From a virus, in the IMG/VR virus record IMGVR_UViG_3300009605_000029, positions 1 through 54,839 of that record: a stretch of 54,839 nucleotides of DNA; one strand, given 5' to 3'. The notes below the pieces were generated by a model, which was given only the letters and a program-made list of their open reading frames with translations, had not been told where the DNA came from and searched no databases. Each line of letters begins with the position of its first letter. The first letter of the stretch is position 1. Shown one piece after another: positions 1 through 7,168 of the stretch. The position numbers and the translations under genes are program-made.

Positions 1-765
1 AGCAAGGACCCCACGGATCATGGATGTGGAGAGATTCTAGTTCCTGAGGATTTCAAGGGTGACTCCCAGGAAGCTAAAGATGCGATAGAAAAAGAGGAAC
101 AAGATATCAACAAGCGTGTGGCAGAAGCCGCCATGCTTGAGAGACAGATAGGTAGTGGAAAGGGAGGTATGATTGATAGGATTTTCAAATCAACTGGCAA
201 AACTGCATCGTCAGAACACATCCGATATTTTCTGAAGAAGCATTTCTCTTACGTTCGTAGTTACAAGCGTCCAAATAAACGGTTCTTGCACAGAAAAATA
301 TATTTACCAAGCAAGATCAAAACTCCGCACACACTCTATACTTGTATAGACTCGTCGGCGTCGATGGGCATAAACGAATTTGAAAAATGTCGAAAGAATC
401 TAGTGAGATGGGCCAAGGAACTAGGCTTAAGTAAGATTCGGGTAGCCTATGTGGACAGCGTGATACACATAAATAGAGAAACGGGCGATCCTTGGTATGA
501 CATAGATCTAAAAAACGGAGGCGGAGCAGATGCCATGGAGTTGGATGTTTACGGGGGAGGAGGAACATCGTTCGATCCAATATTTAATTACTTAGCGAAA
601 AACAATGAGGATGTCGGTGGCCTCGTATACTTTACCGATGGTTGCGGTACTGTCTGTGACAGAAGCCCCAACTTCCCAGTGCTATGGATTACGACATATA
701 AAACACCGAGCGTTGATAACTATGGAAGCAAGAAAAAGCTGTTTGGTAAGGTAGTCCACATCTAA
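1..765 (+). CDS. VWA-like domain protein (DUF2201-type), 5' truncated
   Basis: The reading frame is open from the first base of the window, so the true start lies upstream. The visible 254 residues contain a von Willebrand A-like fold: strand, then D-S-S-A-S-M, a metal-ion-dependent adhesion site of the D-x-S-x-S type, then a G-G-G-T-S-F turn and a V-Y-F-T-D-G strand. The layout matches the C-terminal half of DUF2201 proteins, whose N-terminal half is a putative metallopeptidase. That half would be off the left edge. In bacteria such proteins often pair with a MoxR-type AAA+ ATPase, and none is visible here. It heads a run of short rightward genes. The VWA call is fairly secure, but the role in the phage is unknown. 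Confidence 0.75.
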   Translation, partial: SKDPTDHGCGEILVPEDFKGDSQEAKDAIEKEEQDINKRVAEAAMLERQIGSGKGGMIDRIFKSTGKTASSEHIRYFLKKHFSYVRSYKRPNKRFLHRKIYLPSKIKTPHTLYTCIDSSASMGINEFEKCRKNLVRWAKELGLSKIRVAYVDSVIHINRETGDPWYDIDLKNGGGADAMELDVYGGGGTSFDPIFNYLAKNNEDVGGLVYFTDGCGTVCDRSPNFPVLWITTYKTPSVDNYGSKKKLFGKVVHI

Positions 766-780
766 TTGAGGGAGTCGATC

Positions 781-1107
781 ATGGTGGATAACACCTACAA
801 TGGATGGACAAATTGGGAAACTTGGCTAGTAAATTTATGGATAGACAACGATCAAAACCTTTATAAATACTACGGAGAGATGGCCCATACAGAGGTTGTA
901 AAAGATAAAAAAGCAGACACCGAGCATGCCACATACAAACTATCCACGGCTCTTCACAAACAATTCGATGAGCAGATGCCAGCGATCAGGGGCTTATATC
1001 TGGATCTGTTAAACGGGGCGATTAGTGAAGTTAATTGGCATGAGATTGCTCGACATTTGATAGAGCGAGCAGAGGAAGAGGAAAACTATGCCCAACAGGC
1101 TAACTAA
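781..1107 (+). CDS. Small conserved phage protein (NGWTNWETW type, DUF7249-like)
   Basis: This is a 108-residue acidic protein beginning with a short basic-free segment and the motif N-G-W-T-N-W-E-T-W, which I recall from many phage hypothetical proteins (DUF7249-like). The ATG at 781 is chosen because TTGAGGGAG sits just upstream. A TTG 15 bases earlier in the same frame lies inside that ribosome-binding site. It follows the VWA gene after 15 bases and ends one base before the next ATG. The function is unknown, and nothing catalytic is visible. Confidence 0.7.
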   Translation: MVDNTYNGWTNWETWLVNLWIDNDQNLYKYYGEMAHTEVVKDKKADTEHATYKLSTALHKQFDEQMPAIRGLYLDLLNGAISEVNWHEIARHLIERAEEEENYAQQAN

Positions 1108-1224
1108 ATGACGTCTATTATCACGGCTTTCATCGTTGGTGCTTTGGTCGGCAACCTTTTCGGGATGTTCCTGATGGGTCTGCTCGTGGCTTCCCGTGAT
1201 AGGATGGATAATGAGAACCAATGA
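1108..1224 (+). CDS. 38-residue single-pass membrane protein (DUF3789-like)
   Basis: The ORF runs from the ATG directly after the preceding stop codon to TGA. The protein has one hydrophobic helix with small-residue spacing (A-F-I-V-G-A-L-V-G-N-L-F-G-M) followed by a charged tail (R-D-R-M-D-N-E-N). Length and layout resemble the short DUF3789 family of phage and bacterial membrane peptides. It sits head-to-tail with its neighbours. Support comes from position and composition only. Confidence 0.5.
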   Translation: MTSIITAFIVGALVGNLFGMFLMGLLVASRDRMDNENQ

Positions 1225-1501
1225 AGCGAGGCGCATGAGAGATAAGGCGTTAAGAAATGCGCGGAAGCAGGGTCATAACGTAGCCCTTATCTCCAAGTCG
1301 GGAGCCATAGAACTGTACGGATGCCTCAATAACTGCGATGCCATTATGGATATCTGGGACTCACCCTCCATGGTAAACGGCTCAATGCCCGAGGTGAAAT
1401 GTCGTGACAGTAGACAATCGCCATCTTCTTGGGTGGCAATCGCCACCTGGGCCAGGAGAGCATTAAAATATTTTTATTCCTGGACAGCTAAACTTCGCTA
1501 A
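1211..1501 (+). CDS. Hypothetical basic protein, 96 residues
   Basis: I place the start at the ATG at 1211, which overlaps the end of the preceding membrane peptide by 14 bases. A GTG 15 bases earlier is also in frame. The N-terminus is strongly basic (repeated R, K), suggesting nucleic-acid contact, but I recognise no family. A small perfect hairpin (GGTGGC, four-base loop, GCCACC) lies inside the coding sequence near 1432-1448. Codon use resembles the neighbours. Function unknown. Confidence 0.45.
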   Translation: MRTNEARRMRDKALRNARKQGHNVALISKSGAIELYGCLNNCDAIMDIWDSPSMVNGSMPEVKCRDSRQSPSSWVAIATWARRALKYFYSWTAKLR

Positions 1502-1552
1502 TATAAAAAATATAAAAAAGACGGAAATCTGCCATCAACCGGGAGAATAAAA

Positions 1553-1741
1553 ATGCCTGACCACCCGAACAAAGAAGTAGTTGATAAGCTGATGGAAAAA
1601 ATCAAGAGATATGCGGCACTTGCCAAACATCAATGGCCTATAGAATCGAAAGAAACCGAAAAAGATATTGAGAATAGTCTCTACGTAGCTATAGACACAG
1701 CGTTTGATAGGGGGCACGACCAGGGAAGTGTCACGTACTGA
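1553..1741 (+). CDS. Hypothetical protein, 62 residues
   Basis: This small, mostly helical, charged protein has a GGGAG ribosome-binding site about six bases before the ATG. It ends just before a hairpin with an A-tract. An AT-rich 50-base gap separates it from the previous gene. No family is recognised. Confidence 0.5.
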   Translation: MPDHPNKEVVDKLMEKIKRYAALAKHQWPIESKETEKDIENSLYVAIDTAFDRGHDQGSVTY

Positions 1742-1750
1742 TAGCGTAGA

Positions 1751-1796
1751 TAAAAAAACCGCCGCCAGCGAATTCTGGGAAACACGCTGACGGCAG
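1751..1796 (-). terminator. Minus-strand intrinsic terminator
   Basis: GCCGCCAGCG at 1761-1770 pairs with CGCTGACGGC at 1785-1794 with one mismatch. Read on the minus strand, the stem is followed at once by seven U residues (the A-run at 1752-1758). This is a standard rho-independent terminator for leftward transcription, most likely ending the RusA/primase transcript about 400 bases after the primase stop. On the plus strand there is no U-tract. Confidence 0.7.
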
Positions 1797-1838
1797 TTGA
1801 TCTGATCCAACTCACCACGAGAGAGGAGGCTCCGTAGT

Positions 1839-2105
1839 ATGGCAGAGAATCTATTCCCAAAATCGTTTCTAGTCAACCAGCTACATACACAGACGGATCC
1901 GGAGAAGAACAGCATGGCCGACACGCTCACCGTCACCCAGAAGACTAACTACGGGCAGACCGTCTATTACCCGGCCTGCGATCTAGCCCAACTGTTCGCC
2001 AACATTGCCAACACCACCACGCTGACCAGCCGCGCACTCCGGCAGATCGAAGGTCACGGCTTCAAGGTCAAGATCGAAATCCCTACAGCTCCTATCTGGA
2101 GATAG
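1839..2105 (+). CDS. Hypothetical protein, 88 residues
   Basis: A strong GAGAGGAGG precedes the ATG at 1839. A second in-frame ATG at 1914, also with a purine-rich leader, would give a 63-residue product starting M-A-D-T-L-T-V. The second half is richer in GC than the flanking genes. The product is a short mixed alpha/beta protein without a recognised motif. It lies opposite a presumed leftward transcript that runs through to the terminator at 1751. Confidence 0.5.
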   Translation: MAENLFPKSFLVNQLHTQTDPEKNSMADTLTVTQKTNYGQTVYYPACDLAQLFANIANTTTLTSRALRQIEGHGFKVKIEIPTAPIWR

Positions 2106-2106
2106 C

Positions 2107-2193
2107 ATGAGGAAAGGGATATCCTCAATTCGCTCAATGCTCGAAGATCTCGTGTCTAAGAATAATTTTAGGGTAGTGCTGGCTGCGTCGTAA
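2107..2193 (+). CDS. Possible 28-residue peptide
   Basis: This short ORF opens one base after the preceding stop codon and ends four bases before the convergent primase stop. The product is a basic/hydrophobic helix. The only support is its tight fit between neighbours. It may be untranslated. Confidence 0.25.
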   Translation: MRKGISSIRSMLEDLVSKNNFRVVLAAS

Positions 2194-2197
2194 TATA

Positions 2198-3964
2198 CTA
2201 TCCCTCAAAATCCCAATCGTAATCATCAAACGCAGGGCTGAAATCATGCCAACGTCCAGTAACGGTATCGAAATGCAGGGGACAGACGCCATGTTTTCCT
2301 ATCCAAGACCACCGGATTTTCCATATATGACATTCAGGAGGCTCTTCGTCACGCTGATGACGCCATGCGGTAATACCGATGTCGGCCTTTGCAAACCATG
2401 CCGCACTACCAGCCACATCATGGCCCGTAACAACCACCTTCTTATCTCCCCTCCTGTCTGGAGGCAGCTTCGTCGGGTGGGCTACGAAAAATACATGACA
2501 CTCATGATCACGAGCGAATTGCTGTACGGAAGTTAGCATTTCCGAAATGGCATCCGTTTCACGATGACCATGTGCGAGCCTTATATGGTTGTAGGGATCT
2601 ATCACCAAGACCCTACAACCCATTCTCATTACTGCCGCAGAAGCAACAGAGAGGATACCGTCGATATCGTTGGGGCCATCACGACGGGAGTCCATGAACA
2701 TGAAGTTTTCTTTAATCCATTCGGCAGCGAAGTCACGTTCTTCGGCACTCATACGAGTGGACGGACCATCAAAAAACGGACGATCTATAATCTTTTGTGC
2801 CAATTGAGCCATATGTAACTCAGGTGGCTTTTCAAAAGAGCAATAAACTGTTTTCCAATTATATGATTTGGCGAGGTTGATACAGATCTGATCAACCAGA
2901 TCCGACTTTCCACTACTAGGAAAGCCCGTAACTACCGTGAGCATCCCTGGAGGGAGTTGTATGTATTTATCTAACGAAGCAAAGCCAGTGGAAGCCCCCT
3001 TCATCTGGCCATTCTCATACAAATCTACAAACGAATCGACAAATGCTTCTGCACCATGTAGACCAATGGTTGGGAGCCGCTCACAATATTCCAACTGTTG
3101 CTCAAGGTATGCTGAACCCTCGGCACCTATAGCTTCTGAGGCGTCCTTGTGATCACCGAGATCTATCGTCCAAACTTTTGTACTACCTATTCTACGAATG
3201 ATCTCTTCTTGGAGAGCTTTCCCAGGCTCGTCCGAATCGGTATTCAAAATAATTCTTGGAGCAGAATCCAATTGTCGTTTCGCATGCCAGATATATCGAA
3301 ACTTATTGTCATCTTTGGGATCAATCTTTCCATCCCGAACCTTGGCTGGTGCGCCGTTGGGGATGGAGAGAACGGTCAGATTCTCTGGAAGATCGGTACT
3401 CATCCAAGCAAGCGCATCAAGCTCGCCTTCGCAAATTAAAACATCATTGCCATCAACATAAGAATTTAGATTAAAAAAATCTTCACATATGTTTTCTTGA
3501 CTGAAGCATTTTTTCTCGTCAGCGGATCTCCACTTCACGGCATTAACAACACTGCCACTCATGTAAGGAAAACCAACTGCCGGAACGACCTTGCCATTGA
3601 AACGATAGGTGCCAAGTATCGCATGGCTTTCAATAATCTCGTCGGCTATATGTCTGGATCTCAGGTAGTCTAGTGCCGTGCTGTTGCTGGATCCACGATC
3701 AATTTCGAGGGGGAAATTTTCCCCCCCAGATGGAGGTGATGCCATGAGTAAATCGAAATCAAGATCATCATTATGGTCCCAACCACCCTCTGTTCCACAA
3801 TGATGACACCTGTATTTAACCCCTGTGGTATCTATCCTAATAGATAGAGGGCGATCATTTCGATTCTTACTAGATCTGTCATCCTGACATTCTGGACATT
3901 GTTTCTTGTGTTGCCCACTACTAAGCCCAGATACTACATCGCGAATTTGTTTAGCTATCTGCAT
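2198..3964 (-). CDS. Primase-helicase (T7 gp4-like)
   Basis: This 588-residue protein combines primase and hexameric helicase functions for phage DNA replication. An N-terminal zinc-binding domain has C23-x2-C26 and C53-x2-C56. A TOPRIM domain follows (about 170-270), with C-E-G-E-L-D-A-L-A and the acidic D-S-D-E-P-G. A RecA/DnaB-type helicase domain occupies about 325-588, with Walker A G-F-P-S-S-G-K-S (about 346-353), Walker B V-L-V-I-D-P-Y-N and a following F-F-V-A-H-P strand. Length fits the gp4 family. A very strong GGAGAGGGAGGG precedes the ATG, and its start overlaps the RusA gene by 10 bases, so the two are co-expressed leftward. Confidence 0.93.
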   Translation of the reverse strand: MQIAKQIRDVVSGLSSGQHKKQCPECQDDRSSKNRNDRPLSIRIDTTGVKYRCHHCGTEGGWDHNDDLDFDLLMASPPSGGENFPLEIDRGSSNSTALDYLRSRHIADEIIESHAILGTYRFNGKVVPAVGFPYMSGSVVNAVKWRSADEKKCFSQENICEDFFNLNSYVDGNDVLICEGELDALAWMSTDLPENLTVLSIPNGAPAKVRDGKIDPKDDNKFRYIWHAKRQLDSAPRIILNTDSDEPGKALQEEIIRRIGSTKVWTIDLGDHKDASEAIGAEGSAYLEQQLEYCERLPTIGLHGAEAFVDSFVDLYENGQMKGASTGFASLDKYIQLPPGMLTVVTGFPSSGKSDLVDQICINLAKSYNWKTVYCSFEKPPELHMAQLAQKIIDRPFFDGPSTRMSAEERDFAAEWIKENFMFMDSRRDGPNDIDGILSVASAAVMRMGCRVLVIDPYNHIRLAHGHRETDAISEMLTSVQQFARDHECHVFFVAHPTKLPPDRRGDKKVVVTGHDVAGSAAWFAKADIGITAWRHQRDEEPPECHIWKIRWSWIGKHGVCPLHFDTVTGRWHDFSPAFDDYDWDFEG

Positions 3965-4413
3965 TGGGTACCCTCCCTCTCCTCTATAGTGTTTAATAAT
4001 GTATTTCTAACTAAGTCTTTGTTATCTAGACTACTAATAACAATTACTGAGTGTGGTTGTTCTTTATCTAATCCATGTTCGACATACTTGGATTTTATAC
4101 TTCTATCATTCTTGAATACTCTACCTTGTAAAAGATCTAGTATTAAAGATTCATCTAGATCAGGTCTCTTGGTTCTATAATAAATCTTCATAGCTATACT
4201 TAAGTCTTCTTCGAAAATCTTTTTTCTAATTGGGCACTGTAAGTCAAAATTCTTAGAATACAAAAGAGCTTTTTTTGACTTGATGAATCTAGATTTTCCA
4301 TCAATGAGGACGAAACGACGGGAGTTGGCCTTAGAGGCTGGTTCACCAAGTATATTAATTATACATGGATCGTCGTCAATACTCTTGCGTTTCTCTCGGC
4401 GGTTGATTATCAT
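3955..4413 (-). CDS. RusA-like Holliday-junction resolvase
   Basis: This is a 152-residue protein starting M-I-I-N-R-R-E-K. Upstream in-frame codons exist to 4533 but would overlap the divergent gene at 4461. The RusA signature is clear: an early I-N-I-L-G-E-P-A-S-K-A-N-S strand and loop, then K-R-P-D-L-D-E-S followed by L-L-Q-G-R-V-F-K-N-D-R-S-I. These carry the conserved acidic residues that bind metal in the dimeric endonuclease. It would resolve branched DNA made during replication and recombination before packaging. It is the first gene of the leftward pair with the primase. The 47-base gap to the divergent gene must hold promoter elements or share them with the coding ends, but I see no clear consensus. 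Confidence 0.85.
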   Translation of the reverse strand: MIINRREKRKSIDDDPCIINILGEPASKANSRRFVLIDGKSRFIKSKKALLYSKNFDLQCPIRKKIFEEDLSIAMKIYYRTKRPDLDESLILDLLQGRVFKNDRSIKSKYVEHGLDKEQPHSVIVISSLDNKDLVRNTLLNTIEEREGTQCR

Positions 4414-4460
4414 TCCCCTCAACGTTGGACACCTCGGACGATAACACCTGGAGATGAAAC

Positions 4461-4727
4461 GTGCAAGAAGAGTCCAAACGATACAGAGTTTACGAGGGGG
4501 TGGGCGTGCCACCTCCCGTAAATCCTGGGCCACGCCGAAAGTGGGGCGACCTACCGCTTGAGAGCGTGGCAGTAGGGGATCTCATCGAAATGCCAATGAC
4601 CAAGGAGGGAGTAGATGGATTGATAAGTTCAATCAGAAGTTACGTCTACCGGGTGTCTCGTAGAACAAACAAGAAATTCACTGTTCGTAGAACTGATTAC
4701 GGAATTGGAATATGGAGGGTGAAGTGA
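4461..4727 (+). CDS. Small conserved phage protein, paralog A
   Basis: This 88-residue protein starts at GTG with GGAG seven bases upstream. The core reads D-L-P-L-E-S-V-A-V-G-D-L-I-E-M, then a basic helix Y-R-V-S-R-R-T-N-K-K-F-T-V-R-R and the end G-I-G-I-W-R-V-K. The same plan (acidic V-G-D/Q turn, basic K-K-x-F-x-x-R segment, G-x-W-R end) recurs in the next gene. This small domain is common in phage early regions (DUF7303-like from memory). The basic half suggests nucleic-acid binding. No enzyme motif is seen. Confidence 0.6.
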   Translation: MQEESKRYRVYEGVGVPPPVNPGPRRKWGDLPLESVAVGDLIEMPMTKEGVDGLISSIRSYVYRVSRRTNKKFTVRRTDYGIGIWRVK

Positions 4728-4984
4728 ATGATTTTGACATTCGTAGCGATAGGCTGATGCCCAGCAAGATGAGCTTAGGAGCCCTTGATTATCCCTTTGA
4801 TGATCTAGCTGTTGGGCAGTCTTTTATTGTCGATGCGGGAGCAGATGGAGATGATGATGGACGTAGAACGATAGAAAATCGGCTACGATCCGCAGCCTTT
4901 CGTTACGGCAAGAAACTCAATAAAAGATTTTCTTGTCGCTTCATTAGTGGCGATAGAAAAATCGGTGTCTGGAGAACAGAGTGA
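4724..4984 (+). CDS. Small conserved phage protein, paralog B
   Basis: The start is set at GTG 4724, which makes a GTGA overlap with the previous stop and has GGAGG five bases upstream. An ATG at 4712 is in frame but lies before that ribosome-binding site. The 86-residue product has Y-P-F-D-D-L-A-V-G-Q-S-F, an acidic D-G-D-D-D-G loop, then R-Y-G-K-K-L-N-K-R-F-S and a G-V-W-R-T-E end. It parallels the upstream gene along its whole length, so the pair probably arose by tandem duplication followed by divergence. Function unknown. Confidence 0.6.
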   Translation: MNDFDIRSDRLMPSKMSLGALDYPFDDLAVGQSFIVDAGADGDDDGRRTIENRLRSAAFRYGKKLNKRFSCRFISGDRKIGVWRTE

Positions 4985-5697
4985 ATCTAACAAATGAGTA
5001 CGGAGCGCCAGATGTTTTTATCAAAGCCATTGAAGCTGATCCCTATGACATGGGAGACGCTGACTTCAGCGTGACAGGGCTACTGCAGCCTCCGCAAATC
5101 ACTCGTTTATGGAAGGAGAATGAAGATCTCCTTAGCTCTGACGTTCGTGATGAGGTGTGGAAACTTCTGGGATCCGGCGTCCATGCCGTACTGGAAGGTC
5201 ACGGTGACGGTGCCGTGGAACAGAGATTGTTCTCTGAATATGAGGGCGTAAAAATCTCCGGTGCCGTGGACTTGGTGAAAAATGGGCACGTTACTGACTA
5301 CAAGGTTACGTCTGTTTATACCACAACCAGATCCCTTAAGCCTGACTGGGAATCGCAACTCAATTTGTATGCGTGGCTTTTAGGAAAAAATGGAACCGAA
5401 GTAAATCGTTTAACCATCGTTGCAGTATGTCGGGATTGGATGAAGAGCAGGGCTGGTAAAAATAATTATCCAAACAGCCCGATTGTTTCGATTCCGGTTC
5501 CACTTTGGTCGCCGGAAAGACAAGAGAGGTTTGTGTCCCAACGGGTAGCCGTTCACACAAAGGAGGAAACCACTCCCTGTACAGATGAAGAGCGTTGGAT
5601 GAACGATGCTGGAACAAAGTTCGCCAGATGTGAAGGTTGGTGTCCCGTGAGTGAGTATTGCCCACAATGGAGAGGAGATAGAAAGAATGCCCGTTAG
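4981..5697 (+). CDS. PD-(D/E)XK (RecB/Cas4-like) nuclease
   Basis: This 238-residue protein starts at GTG in a GTGA overlap. The nuclease core is visible in order: G-S-G-V-H-A-V-L-E (conserved His), S-G-A-V-D-L-V, then H-V-T-D-Y-K-V (the D...D/E-x-K catalytic strand) and W-E-S-Q-L-N-L-Y-A-W (the Q-x-x-x-Y helix of RecB nucleases). Four cysteines in the C-terminal third (T-P-C, A-R-C, W-C-P, Y-C-P) resemble the Fe-S cluster of Cas4/AddB-type nucleases. The first one expected near the N-terminus in Cas4 is not there, so all four ligands would be C-terminal. Followed by a Sak3 annealing protein, it is the likely 5'-3' exonuclease of a phage recombination pair. Confidence 0.85.
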   Translation: MNLTNEYGAPDVFIKAIEADPYDMGDADFSVTGLLQPPQITRLWKENEDLLSSDVRDEVWKLLGSGVHAVLEGHGDGAVEQRLFSEYEGVKISGAVDLVKNGHVTDYKVTSVYTTTRSLKPDWESQLNLYAWLLGKNGTEVNRLTIVAVCRDWMKSRAGKNNYPNSPIVSIPVPLWSPERQERFVSQRVAVHTKEETTPCTDEERWMNDAGTKFARCEGWCPVSEYCPQWRGDRKNAR

Positions 5698-5902
5698 TTC
5701 AACATGCCGAATGCCCGTGTACTCAATGGATGGTTACAAGGAGTCTATTGTAACTGCGGACAGCTTAATAATAGCAGAAGCAATTACGGGGGGAGCCGAA
5801 ATCAAGGGTATAGCAGAAGCAATTACTGAGGGATTTAAGCTTGTGGCAGAAGCAATTCTCACGGAACGAGAGGAGGGGGCAAAGAATGGCAGCAACGAAT
5901 AA
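5687..5902 (+). CDS. Hypothetical protein with A-E-A-I repeats
   Basis: This 71-residue product starts at ATG 5687, with GGAGAGGAGATAG as a good ribosome-binding region. It overlaps the nuclease by 11 bases and the next gene by 17. The middle carries three spaced copies of A-E-A-I-(T/L), encoded by a 17-base direct repeat and a degenerate third copy, giving an amphipathic helix. It could be a small coiled-coil partner of the flanking recombination enzymes. That is inference from position only. Confidence 0.55.
   Translation: MPVSSTCRMPVYSMDGYKESIVTADSLIIAEAITGGAEIKGIAEAITEGFKLVAEAILTEREEGAKNGSNE
5771..5857 (+). repeat. Direct repeat ATAGCAGAAGCAATTAC x2 plus partial
   Basis: The 17-mer ATAGCAGAAGCAATTAC occurs exactly at 5771-5787 and 5810-5826. 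GCAGAAGCAATT follows at 5846-5857. Spacing is 39 and about 36 bases, in frame with the host gene, so the repeat encodes A-E-A-I units. Confidence 0.8.
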
Positions 5903-6671
5903 AGACCCGACAGCTAAAGAGATCTGGGACACGCTGTCCAGTATCAACGTCAACGAACACACGGAGGATCGTGGGGGACTAACGTATCTTTCGTGGGCCT
6001 GGGCCTGGGGAATGATGATGGAGCATTACCCAGATCTCAGTATCAAGTGGCATGGTCAGGTAGATGAGGGTGGCACCATGCGCGACATACAAGTTTACCC
6101 AGGTGGCAGTTCAATGGTGAACTGCTCAATCACGATAGGGAATGTGACGAGGGAAATGTGGTTACCCGTCATGGATTATCGTCACAAAGCTATCGCAAAT
6201 GCCGACAGCAGAAGCATATCAGATGCTCGAATGCGTTGCCTCACGAAATGCTTCGCTCTCTTCGGCTTGGGACACTACATCTATGCTGGAGAAGATCTTC
6301 CGCAAGATGCCACGTCTTCCAAGGCGGCTCCAAAAAAGACGCCGAAACCCAAGGCGACCAAGAAAGCACCGGAGTATAAATCTCCAAAGAAATCACCCAA
6401 GAAGGCCGTGGAGGAGGCCAAAGAAGATCGACCGTCGCTTACCTATGATGAGGTGTCAATAGACGAGTCGATCACAAAGCTCAAGGAAACGGTAACCGAT
6501 CTACACAAGCGAGGGTGGACACCTGCCGATGATGCTGCCAAGAAGCAGATCACAGATGCGATTAAGAACCGTGACGGCGAAGCCTTGGTCAAGCTGAGGG
6601 AGGAAATTCTAGCTCTCGGAGAAAGTGCGCTCAAACTTCATGATGCAGAGGAGGAGAAAGACAATGCCTGA
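5886..6671 (+). CDS. Single-strand annealing protein, Sak3 type (DUF1071)
   Basis: The start is ATG 5886, directly after GAGGAGGGGG. An in-frame ATG 45 bases upstream lies inside the preceding gene. The 261-residue product carries the DUF1071 signature: T-Y-L-S-W-A-W-A-W-G-M-M-M, then W-L-P-V-M-D, then the R-M-R-C-L-T-K-C-F-A-L-F-G-L-G segment ending Y-I-Y-A-G-E-D-L-P. Proteins of this family anneal single-stranded DNA in phage recombination. After about residue 145 comes a Lys/Pro/Ala-rich linker and a charged helical tail, probably flexible DNA-binding or partner-binding. The nuclease upstream and the SSB-tail protein downstream complete a recombination module. Confidence 0.9.
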   Translation: MAATNKDPTAKEIWDTLSSINVNEHTEDRGGLTYLSWAWAWGMMMEHYPDLSIKWHGQVDEGGTMRDIQVYPGGSSMVNCSITIGNVTREMWLPVMDYRHKAIANADSRSISDARMRCLTKCFALFGLGHYIYAGEDLPQDATSSKAAPKKTPKPKATKKAPEYKSPKKSPKKAVEEAKEDRPSLTYDEVSIDESITKLKETVTDLHKRGWTPADDAAKKQITDAIKNRDGEALVKLREEILALGESALKLHDAEEEKDNA

Positions 6672-6978
6672 TTACGCCGACGAACCGAAACTCGACTTTG
6701 CAGTTTTCACAAACAAGTATGCTAAGACTGATCGCCATCCTTCAGAGGTGGGCAAGATAGAGTTTACCAGAGAATTTCTGAAAGCGATGGTGGATAGAGC
6801 CAAGACAGGTACGATGCCTGTTTTAAGGGCTGCTATGTGGAACCGTACAAGCAAAGCTGGCTTGGACTATCGTTTCTTTAGGTTAGAACTGGAACGTGAA
6901 AAGACCATGCCCACAGAAGAGCCGACGAATAGTGGCACTACTAAGGACAAGGAAACCAATGAAGGTCTCCCCTGGTAG
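6664..6978 (+). CDS. Small protein with SSB-like C-terminal tip
   Basis: The start is ATG 6664, after GAGGAGGAGAAAG, overlapping the Sak3 gene by 8 bases. The 104-residue protein has a folded N-terminal part (about 1-80) and then a disordered Thr/Ser/Glu-rich tail ending N-E-G-L-P-W. That acidic tail with a hydrophobic-proline-aromatic tip is the layout bacterial SSB uses to dock partners (classically D-x-P-F). I do not recognise a clear OB fold by eye. A phage ssDNA-binding protein serving the recombination cassette is the best guess. Confidence 0.5.
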   Translation: MPDYADEPKLDFAVFTNKYAKTDRHPSEVGKIEFTREFLKAMVDRAKTGTMPVLRAAMWNRTSKAGLDYRFFRLELEREKTMPTEEPTNSGTTKDKETNEGLPW

Positions 6979-7159
6979 GAAGCAATTTCTACTTAGGCTT
7001 CCGCACAGCTTGTTTGAACACACCAAGGCGTATGCTGATAGAGAAAATCTCAGCATCACACGGTATATAAACAGAGCAATAGAAGCGTATGTAGAAGCTA
7101 CAGATGAAGTAAATGAAGAAGATGGCAATTCATCTCGCGCAGGATGGTGGATGAATTGA
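6959..7159 (+). CDS. Ribbon-helix-helix DNA-binding protein
   Basis: This 66-residue protein starts at ATG 6959, inside the end of the previous gene (20-base overlap), with AAGGA upstream. R-K-Q-F-L-L-R-L-P gives the N-terminal beta strand. H-S-L-F-E-H-T-K-A-Y-A-D-R and S-I-T-R-Y-I-N-R-A-I-E-A-Y give the two helices of an Arc/CopG-like fold. A short acidic tail follows. It is likely a dimeric repressor acting on phage promoters. The structured leader just downstream and the palindromes in the right control region are possible regulatory neighbours. Confidence 0.75.
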   Translation: MKVSPGRKQFLLRLPHSLFEHTKAYADRENLSITRYINRAIEAYVEATDEVNEEDGNSSRAGWWMN

Positions 7160-7168
7160 GTAGTGGAT

